Origin: an uncultured Caldilinea sp. | GTDB lineage: Bacteria > Chloroflexota > Anaerolineae > Caldilineales > Caldilineaceae | Direction of reading: 5' to 3' | Length of the DNA stretch: 5,289 nucleotides | Assembly (NCBI GenBank): GCA_937928035.1 | Contig: CALFWA010000379.1 | Span: forward strand, 7,501-12,789 | Part shown: positions 1-5,289 of the stretch, piece by piece | How positions within the stretch are numbered: the stretch's first letter is position 1 | Layout: each line of letters opens with the position of its first letter | The notes under the pieces: generated by a model | Seen by the model: only the letters and a program-made list of their open reading frames with translations | What the model was told of the DNA's origin: nothing | Databases searched by the model: none | Translations under genes and position numbers: made by a program

Positions 1-74
1 ACAACTGTTCTGGTCAAACAAGCGAGGCGCTGAAAGCGTAATCATTTTTCGTCGCATCAGGCGAATGCGCAAGG

Positions 75-106
75 TTTTGTCTAGATTTTGTCAATTGTAT
101 GTTGAC
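75..106. promoter_or_regulatory. AT-rich phased repeats and inverted repeat upstream of tetR-like gene
   Basis: The heptamer TTTTGTC occurs at 75-81 and again at 86-92, 11 bp apart, close to one helical turn. Overlapping the second copy is an inverted repeat, GTCAA (90-94), a 7-bp spacer, TTGAC (102-106). The stretch is markedly more AT-rich than the genes. It could be a protein-binding site or part of a promoter: TTGTCA (88-93) and TTGACC (102-107) both resemble -35 hexamers, and TTGACA lies on the minus strand at 94-89. None has a convincing -10 at 16-18 bp. The pattern is seen directly; any regulatory role is inference. Confidence 0.3.
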
Positions 107-121
107 CTACCGAAGACGTAG
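106..121. promoter_or_regulatory. Secondary half-operator candidate (CCTACCGA)
   Basis: Bases 106-113 read CCTACCGA, identical to the left half of the perfect palindrome at 149-164. The matching right arm is degenerate, with only CTAC (107-110) and GTAG (118-121) mirrored. The two half-sites start 43 bp apart, about four helical turns, so both could be bound on the same DNA face. This could be a weaker auxiliary site for the adjacent TetR-family repressor. The sequence identity is seen; the function is inferred. Confidence 0.35.
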
Positions 122-128
122 ATGAAGG

Positions 129-168
<40 letters not shown>

Positions 169-182
169 CGAAAACGTTGTAT

Positions 183-188
183 AGGTGA
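183..188 (+). promoter_or_regulatory. Ribosome binding site fixing the GTG start of the tetR-like gene
   Basis: AGGTGA lies 7 nt before the GTG codon at 196, ideal Shine-Dalgarno spacing. The in-frame ATG at 211 has only a weak AGAAAG before it. This favours GTG 196 as the start. Confidence 0.6.
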
Positions 189-195
189 AAACAAA

Positions 196-867
196 GTGCA
201 AGAAAGCTCGATGCAAGAGGTGCGCGATTCAACCCAACGCGTGCTCAACGTCGCCGAGCAGCTCTTCATGGAGGGCGGTTACAACGCCGTCACGCTGCGC
301 GACATCGCCGACGCGCTGGGCATCAAGCAAGCGTCCCTTTATTATCACTTTCCAGGCGGTAAAGAGCAACTCTTCCTCGTCATGGCGGAGCGCATGTTCG
401 AGCGCCATCGTCAAGGGGTCAGCGCCGCCATCGAAAAGGGAGGGAGCGATCTGCGTGCGCAGCTGCGAGCGGTGGCGGCCTGGTTTGGTTCGCAGCGACC
501 GTTGAAGTTGATGAGCATGTTGCACGCCGACTTGACGGCGCTCAGCTCCGAGACCCGGGAGCAGCTGGAACAGAAGGCGCATGCTGCGTTGCTGCAGCCC
601 TTGCGGGAGTGTTTCGTCGGGGCGCAGGCGCGGGGCGAAATTCGCGCCATGCATCCTGACCTGTTGGCCGGCTGTTTTTTGTGGCTGATGGATGGCCTCA
701 ACTATGGAGAGCTTCGTAAGGGCGCGCCGCCGCGCGAGGTCATGGCGGAGGAGATCATTTCATTGTTTCTGGACGGCCTGCTGCCTCGCCCAGATTCAAT
801 GCTGACGAGGCGTCGTCAGTGCTCGCTGCTCACATCATCCATGGATAACGTTTTTGAAAGGGGATGA
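196..867 (+). CDS. TetR/AcrR-family transcriptional repressor
   Basis: A 223-residue one-component regulator, expected to dimerise, bind an operator through an N-terminal helix-turn-helix and release DNA on binding a small ligand. The HTH spans about residues 15-60: helix 1 near VLNVAEQLF, then TLRDIADALGI, and the recognition helix with the family hallmark KQASLYYHF (44-52). The following PGGKEQL resembles the LmrA/YxaF/QacR-like branch. Residues about 60-197 form the variable alpha-helical ligand and dimer domain, so the ligand cannot be deduced. GTG 196 is preferred because AGGTGA lies 7 nt upstream; ATG 211 is the alternative. A perfect palindrome at 149-164 suggests autoregulation, and the ATGA overlap with the MFS gene at 864 suggests it controls that exporter. 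Oddity: residues about 198-223 extend past the last predicted helix with an Arg-rich stretch and codons (AGG, ACA, TCA, GGA) unlike the rest, as if once-noncoding DNA is being read. Family is certain; the target is inferred. Confidence 0.93.
   Translation: MQESSMQEVRDSTQRVLNVAEQLFMEGGYNAVTLRDIADALGIKQASLYYHFPGGKEQLFLVMAERMFERHRQGVSAAIEKGGSDLRAQLRAVAAWFGSQRPLKLMSMLHADLTALSSETREQLEQKAHAALLQPLRECFVGAQARGEIRAMHPDLLAGCFLWLMDGLNYGELRKGAPPREVMAEEIISLFLDGLLPRPDSMLTRRRQCSLLTSSMDNVFERG
802..819 (+). repeat. 7-bp hairpin in the 3' end of the tetR-like gene
   Basis: CTGACGA (802-808) and TCGTCAG (813-819) are perfect inverted repeats around the tetraloop GGCG, and G801 and T820 could add a G-U pair in RNA. 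It lies inside the atypical tail of the repressor gene, 44 bp before the MFS start. No T-run follows, so it is not a normal intrinsic terminator. It might be a relic terminator, an mRNA stability element between the two cistrons, or chance. Confidence 0.4.
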
Positions 868-2207
868 AGAACCTTATGCGTGCACGGGCTGAGCAAAATC
901 GCCTGATGACCATCTTTCTGATCGTCTTTGTCGACCTGCTGGGCTTCAGTCTGATTTTGCCGTTGTTGCCCTACTATGCCAGGTCCTACGGCGCGAACGA
1001 GGCGATAATCGGGCTGTTGACCGCCTCTTATGCGGCTGCACAACTGATCGGCGCGCCGGTGTTGGGACGCCTTTCGGACCGCTACGGGCGTCGTCCGATC
1101 CTGTTGATCAGTATTGCGGGCACCGCCCTGGGCTTTTTCTTGTTAGGTGTGGCGGAGGCGCTGGGTCGCTCGATCGGCGTCGCCTTCTTCGGCGCCAACC
1201 TTGCCGCCATCAACGGCGCAGTGCTGAGCCTGATCCTGGTCAGCCGCATTCTGGACGGTTTGACGGGCGGCAACATCAGCGTGGCGCAGGCCTACATCGC
1301 CGACGTTACGCCGCCGGAAGCGCGCGGCAAGGCGTTTGGCCTCATCGGCGCAGCGTTCGGCCTGGGGTTTATTATCGGGCCGGTGATCGGCGGCCTGCTG
1401 GGTGAGCGCTTCGGCTACGCTGCGCCTGCCTTCGCTGCGTTGACGATCGCCACATTCAACCTGATCGCCGTCTATCTCTTCCTCCCCGAATCGGCGACCC
1501 CTGAGCGCCGCGCTGAGCTGGCCCATCGCCCTCGCGCCGCCTTCAGCTTGCGTTCGCTGATCGCCGCCCTGCAGCGGCCGCGCGTCGGCCCCTTGTTTCA
1601 CATTCGTTTCTTTTTCGGCATGGCTTTTTCCATGTTCCAGTCGATCTTCGCCATCTATGCGTCCGGCGCGCCGCTCAACCTTTCAGTCGAACAGACGGGT
1701 TGGGTGTTGGGCTACGTCGGCGTGCTGGCGGTGCTGGTGCAGGGCTTCGCCATCGGACGCTTGACCCGACGTTACAGCGACAAGCAGTTGATCCTGGCTG
1801 CGTCCCTCCTGATGGCCGTCTCCCTCTTTGCATGGGGAGTTGCGCCCAACATATGGACCTTGTTGATCGTCCTGGCGCCGCTGGCGTTCAGCGGCGGCGT
1901 GCTCAACACGGTGATCAACAGCGCGCTGAGCAAATCGGTTTACCCGGAAGAGGTGGGCGGTGTGTTGGGCATTTCGGCTTCGTTAGAGAGTCTCACGCGT
2001 GTAATCGCACCGACCGTGGGCGGCGTGCTGCTTTCGCTGGCGCGCCCCTGGGGGCCGGCGCTTTTCACCGGCGTCATCATGCTCTGGGTGGCCTCATTCG
2101 CATGGCGGCGCCTTTTCGTCCATCCGGACCCGCCGTTGCAACCGCGCGAAGAGGCGCCGCCCTATGCTTATTCCGGCTCCTCAGGCGCCGCTGTGACGCA
2201 GTTGTAA
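864..2207 (+). CDS. MFS drug exporter, DHA1 / TetA-like (12 TM)
   Basis: A 447-residue proton-coupled exporter of the cytoplasmic membrane. TM1 holds the DHA1/TetA-like FVDLLGFSLILPLLP (22-36). Motif A, GRLSDRYGRR (68-77), is intact in the TM2-TM3 loop with Asp72. A motif-B-like stretch contains Arg128 and GLTGGN (132-137) in TM4. The antiporter motif C appears as GFIIGPVIGG (168-177) in TM5. A charged central loop (about 210-240) separates the halves, and a degenerate motif A, GRLTRRYSDK (298-307), marks the second half. Residues about 102-127 between TM3 and TM4 look longer than in typical TetA/Bcr proteins, suggesting an external loop or re-entrant insertion. The last ~25 residues are a hydrophilic, Pro-rich tail. 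ATG 864 overlaps the upstream stop as ATGA, implying coupled translation, but GGGG abuts it with no spacer; ATG 876, 12 nt after the GGGG, is a plausible alternative. Linkage to a TetR repressor supports induced efflux of a toxic compound; the substrate is unknown, so calling it a tetracycline pump would overreach. Confidence 0.92.
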   Translation: MKNLMRARAEQNRLMTIFLIVFVDLLGFSLILPLLPYYARSYGANEAIIGLLTASYAAAQLIGAPVLGRLSDRYGRRPILLISIAGTALGFFLLGVAEALGRSIGVAFFGANLAAINGAVLSLILVSRILDGLTGGNISVAQAYIADVTPPEARGKAFGLIGAAFGLGFIIGPVIGGLLGERFGYAAPAFAALTIATFNLIAVYLFLPESATPERRAELAHRPRAAFSLRSLIAALQRPRVGPLFHIRFFFGMAFSMFQSIFAIYASGAPLNLSVEQTGWVLGYVGVLAVLVQGFAIGRLTRRYSDKQLILAASLLMAVSLFAWGVAPNIWTLLIVLAPLAFSGGVLNTVINSALSKSVYPEEVGGVLGISASLESLTRVIAPTVGGVLLSLARPWGPALFTGVIMLWVASFAWRRLFVHPDPPLQPREEAPPYAYSGSSGAAVTQL

Positions 2208-2333
2208 ACAGGAGTGTGTTTCGTGGTGCGTATTTCGTGGTGCGTGTTTCGTGGATTTAAGGATGTGCAGATATGCAATACGGAACATGCACCACGCAAC
2301 AAATCAGTATGGGAGTAAGAAAGCGAACCATTT
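2208..2333. other. 126-bp intergenic gap between MFS and ABC exporter genes
   Basis: This gap separates the tetR-MFS pair from the ABC operon. It contains the 14-bp tandem repeat at 2216-2254 and, further on, GCACCACG (2289-2296), the reverse complement of the CGTGGTGC inside the repeats at 2222-2229 and 2236-2243, which would allow only a long-loop 8-bp pairing. I see no GC-rich hairpin followed by T residues and no -35/-10 pair with proper spacing, so whether transcription stops, starts or reads through is unresolved. Before ATG 2334 only a weak AGAAAG (2318-2323, 10 nt away) serves as a ribosome site; the better GGGAG (2311-2315) is 18 nt away, longer than normal. Confidence 0.5.
2216..2254. 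repeat. 14-bp tandem repeat, 2.8 copies
   Basis: GTGTTTCGTGGTGC (2216-2229) is followed directly by GTATTTCGTGGTGC (2230-2243), with one mismatch, and an 11-base partial copy GTGTTTCGTGG (2244-2254). All copies share TTTCGTGG. It starts 9 bp after the MFS stop and is noncoding. I recall similar TTTCGTGG/TTTCGTATT arrays between genes in Chloroflexota, but that is memory and not shown here. No function can be assigned. Confidence 0.8.
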
Positions 2334-3667
2334 ATGAAACGACTGTTAATTTTCCTTCTGATTGTCATTGCACTGGCAGGCGCCGGCTATGCTGCATATG
2401 CGCTGGGCTATTTGCCGGCGGAGCTAACCGAAGTGTTGGCTTCTCCAAGCGGACAGGATGTTCAGGTTGAGCAGTCGGCGATGGCGCCGCAGGTCGACGC
2501 TCCACAGCCGCGCATCCTGGCCGACGCCAAGGTGGTGCCCGTGCGCCGTTCCGAGCTCAACATGGCGGCCAGCGGGATCGTTGTGGAGGTGGCCGTGCGC
2601 GAGGGAGATCGCGTGGAGGCGGGCGACCTGTTGGTGAAGCTCGACGATGCACAGCAACGCGTCGCCGTCGCCCAGGCGCAGGCCAACCTGGCGCGCGCTC
2701 AGGCCAACCTGGACCGCATCCGCGCCGGCGCGCGCGAGGAGGAGATCGCCGTCGCCGAAGCGGCGTTGCAGGCAGCCCAGGCCGCCTACGAGCGGCTGAT
2801 CAACGCGGCGGCGCCGGGCAACATCCGGGCGGCGGAGGCTGCGCTGGCGCGCGCCCAGGCTGAGTATAATCGACTGACGCAGGGTCCCTCAGAGCAGATT
2901 TTGATTGCGGCGCGCGCAGAAGTGGCCGCAGCCGAAGCGCAGCTCAGTCAGGCGCGCTCCGCCTATAACCGCATCAAGGACATGCCCGACGCCGGCATGC
3001 GGCCGGAGTCGCTCGCCATGCAGCAGGCCACCATCGCCTATGAGGCGGCGCAGGCGCGTCTGCAAGATTTGCTCAACGGCCCGACCCAGGCAGAGCTGGC
3101 GGCTGCAGCCGCAGCAGTGCGACAGGCGCAGGCGCAGCTGGACATGATGCGCAACAGCACGCCTTCTGACATGACCGCTGCGGCCGCCCAGGTGGCGCAG
3201 GCGCAGGCGCAGCTCGATGCGCTCAAGGCGGGCGCCCGGCCGGAGGAGATTGCGGCGGCCGAGGCCGAGGTCGCCGCCGCCACGGCTGCGTTGCAACAGG
3301 CGTTGGTGGCGCTGCGCAACACCGAGCTGCGCGCCCCCTTCGCCGGCGTGGTGGCGTCGGTCAACGTCAACGTCGGCGAGCAGGTGGGGCCTGGCCTGCC
3401 GGTGGTGCAGCTCGCCGATGACTCCGCCTGGGAAATTCACACGTCGGATCTGACCGAGCTGGACGTAGTGGGCGTGACGCCCGGCAAGCAGGTCACCGTC
3501 ACCTTCGACGCCCTTCCAGACCTGGAGCTGCGGGGGACGGTCGACCGCATCCGCCCCATCGGACAGGACAACCGGGGAGACACCGTCTACATGGTCGTGG
3601 TGAAACCGGAGCGCCGGGATGACCGTCTGCTCTGGAACATGACGGCTGTGGTCGATTTTGGAGTGAA

Positions 3668-3671
<4 letters not shown>
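2334..3671 (+). CDS. HlyD/MacA-type membrane fusion protein of an ABC exporter
   Basis: A 445-residue periplasmic or extracytoplasmic adaptor that links an inner-membrane ABC exporter to the outside. Residues 2-24 form a signal anchor (Lys-Arg, then a long hydrophobic helix) with no lipobox cysteine. The split biotinyl/lipoyl (barrel-sandwich) domain has its first half at about 62-104 (MAASGIVVEVAVREGDRV, DLLVKLDD) and its second at about 331-362 (LRAPFAGVVASVNVNVGEQV). Between them, residues about 105-330 form an Ala/Gln/Glu-rich coiled-coil hairpin with AGAREEEI (131-138) and AGARPEEI (299-306) at equivalent places on the two arms, as in YbhG/DevB-like proteins. It contains degenerate 25-26-residue repeats. 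A beta-barrel follows (about 363-440). The gene overlaps the permease start by ATGA, tying it to that permease and the ATPase. A weak ribosome site precedes the start, but ATG 2334 gives a clean signal anchor. Family is certain; the specific substrate and outer partner are unknown. Confidence 0.92.
3124..3214 (+). repeat. 75-nt spaced DNA repeat inside the fusion-protein coiled coil
   Basis: The 16-mer AGGCGCAGGCGCAGCT occurs at 3124-3139 and again at 3199-3214, exactly 75 nt (25 codons) apart, encoding QAQAQL in both places. The spacing matches the 25-26-residue protein repeat period, consistent with growth of the hairpin by in-frame duplication of a ~75-78-nt unit, although biased Ala/Gln codon use could also produce it. 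Confidence 0.6.
3660..3663 (+). promoter_or_regulatory. Ribosome binding site for the permease inside the fusion-protein gene
   Basis: GGAG is 4 nt before ATG 3668 and 10 nt before an in-frame ATG at 3674. Either start is possible. ATG 3668 gives the ATGA stop-start overlap typical of translationally coupled genes, and 3674 would shorten the protein by only two residues. Confidence 0.5.
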
Positions 3672-4816
<1,145 letters not shown>

Positions 4817-4829
4817 TAGCAAAAGCAAG

Positions 4830-4835
4830 AAAGGG
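4830..4835 (+). promoter_or_regulatory. Ribosome binding site of the ABC ATPase
   Basis: AAAGGG lies 8 nt before ATG 4844, good Shine-Dalgarno spacing in the 27-nt gap after the permease. It supports this start and continued translation of the same transcript. Confidence 0.55.
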
Positions 4836-4843
4836 CGTACGCT

Positions 4844-5289
4844 ATGATCGGTTTAGAAGCCATCAACGTGACTAAAGTCTACGGCGCAGGCGCAACCGCC
4901 GTCACCGCCGTCAACGACGTTTCGCTGAGCGTGCGCAGAGGAGAATTCGTGGCGCTGGTCGGCCCGAGCGGCTCCGGCAAGACCACTATGCTCGCCATGC
5001 TGGCTGGCCTGCTCAGGCCGAGCGCCGGGCAGATTTTTATCGCCGGGCAGGACATCGGGCGCATGAGCGAAACGCAACGCACGCGCTTTCGCGGCCGCTA
5101 CATCGGCTTTGCCTTCCAGTCGAACAATTTGGTTCCCTATCTGACGGCTCTGGAAAATGTGGAATTGTTGCTGCGGCTCAACGGCAAGCTAGATCGCAAG
5201 GGACGCGAGCGGGCGCGGGAACTGCTCGTGCGGCTTGGGCTGGGCGAGCGTCTCCACAATCGTCCCAATCAGCTTTCGGGCGGGCAGCA
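4844..5289 (+). CDS. ABC transporter ATPase, MacB/LolD/DevA-like (3' end outside window)
   Basis: The first 148 complete codons of a nucleotide-binding subunit that should be about 220-250 residues in full. The A-loop aromatic is probably Tyr13 (VTKVYG). Walker A is GPSGSGKTT (40-48). The Q-loop is FAFQSNNLVPYLTALENV (89-106) with Gln92. The ABC signature LSGGQ (144-148) is the last thing before the window ends, so Walker B, the D-loop and the H-loop cannot be checked. The NLVPYLTALENV stretch after the Q-loop is characteristic of the MacB/LolD/FtsE-type group (families pairing with FtsX-fold permeases), which fits the preceding permease. ATP hydrolysis by the dimer would power the permease and the fusion protein encoded upstream. 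No frameshift is seen. The gene is truncated only by the window. Confidence 0.93.
   Translation, partial: MIGLEAINVTKVYGAGATAVTAVNDVSLSVRRGEFVALVGPSGSGKTTMLAMLAGLLRPSAGQIFIAGQDIGRMSETQRTRFRGRYIGFAFQSNNLVPYLTALENVELLLRLNGKLDRKGRERARELLVRLGLGERLHNRPNQLSGGQ

Noticed and set aside
28..49. CGCT-GAA-AGCG followed by TTTTT as an intrinsic terminator of an upstream gene
   Set aside because: The stem is only 4 bp and the T-run is separated from it by several bases; too weak.
1..57. Possible start of a divergent minus-strand gene (ATG at 57 or 45, MRRKMITLSAP...)
   Set aside because: Only 19 codons are visible, there is no Shine-Dalgarno sequence, and a perfect minus-strand TTGACA at 94-89 has no matching -10. 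Too little to call.
2..121. Open plus-strand frame of 39 codons running in from the left edge to TAG at 119-121; another frame ends at TAA 39-41
   Set aside because: Could be the tail of an upstream gene, but the translation has no recognisable family features, and short open frames are expected by chance.
1143..1601. 152-codon minus-strand frame inside the MFS gene
   Set aside because: Opposite a well-conserved transporter with intact motifs A and C; GC-rich antisense frames of this size are common artefacts.
2206..2221. AAACA/TGTTT inverted repeat after the MFS stop as a terminator
   Set aside because: A 5-bp AT-rich stem with a 6-nt loop and no T-run; not stable enough.
2168..2368. 66-codon minus-strand frame through the intergenic repeats
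   Set aside because: Its repeated Thr/His/Arg residues are simply the 14-bp tandem repeat read backwards; a typical spurious frame.
2273..2470. 65-codon plus-strand frame covering the gap and the start of the fusion gene
   Set aside because: It overlaps the signal-anchor coding of the fusion protein in another frame, has no ribosome site and no recognisable features.
2889..3440. 183-codon minus-strand reading frame opposite the fusion protein
   Set aside because: It mirrors the repetitive Ala/Gln-rich coiled-coil coding; the plus frame has clear HlyD-family domains, and the minus product resembles no family I know.

Overview
The window is bacterial, GC-rich (a rough impression is just over 60%) and densely coding, with every supported gene on the + strand. 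It holds a drug-efflux-type locus: a TetR/AcrR-family repressor, a 12-helix major facilitator (MFS) exporter, then a three-gene ABC exporter made of an HlyD-type membrane fusion protein, an FtsX/MacB-fold permease and an ATPase cut off by the window end. The host cannot be named from sequence alone. GC content, gene style and short TTTCGTGG-type tandem repeats between genes remind me of Chloroflexota (Caldilinea/Roseiflexus-like); this is a low-confidence inference.

Layout. Bases 1-195 hold no supported gene but carry regulatory-looking sequence: phased TTTTGTC repeats (75-92), an inverted repeat GTCAA-N7-TTGAC (90-106), a half-site (106-113), a possible -10 element (133-138), a perfect 16-bp palindrome that is a strong TetR operator candidate (149-164), and a Shine-Dalgarno sequence (183-188) before a GTG start at 196. 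The tetR-like gene (196-867) overlaps the MFS gene (864-2207) by four bases (ATGA), so the two are very likely co-transcribed and autoregulated. A 126-bp gap (2208-2333) follows, with 2.8 copies of a 14-bp tandem repeat and no clear terminator or promoter. Next come the fusion protein (2334-3671), the permease (3668-4816, again an ATGA overlap) and, after 27 bp, the ATPase (4844 to beyond 5289), forming a compact ABC export operon.

Function. The repressor probably senses a small hydrophobic ligand and releases its own promoter, inducing the MFS pump. The three downstream genes match the gene order and architecture of MacAB/YbhGFSR/DevBCA-type exporters: the permease and ATPase form the inner-membrane engine and the fusion protein extends outward to pass substrate onward. 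Substrates cannot be deduced. No copy of the palindrome was found before the ABC genes, so shared control would need read-through from the first operon.

Most notable: the fusion protein's coiled-coil hairpin appears to be built from six degenerate 25-26-residue repeats, three per arm, around a tip without the classical RLS TolC-docking pattern. Also worth a look are the operator layout, the aberrant tail of the repressor and a probable loop insertion in the MFS protein. I see no clear evidence of a wholly new system; the locus is best read as an efflux cluster with unusual details.
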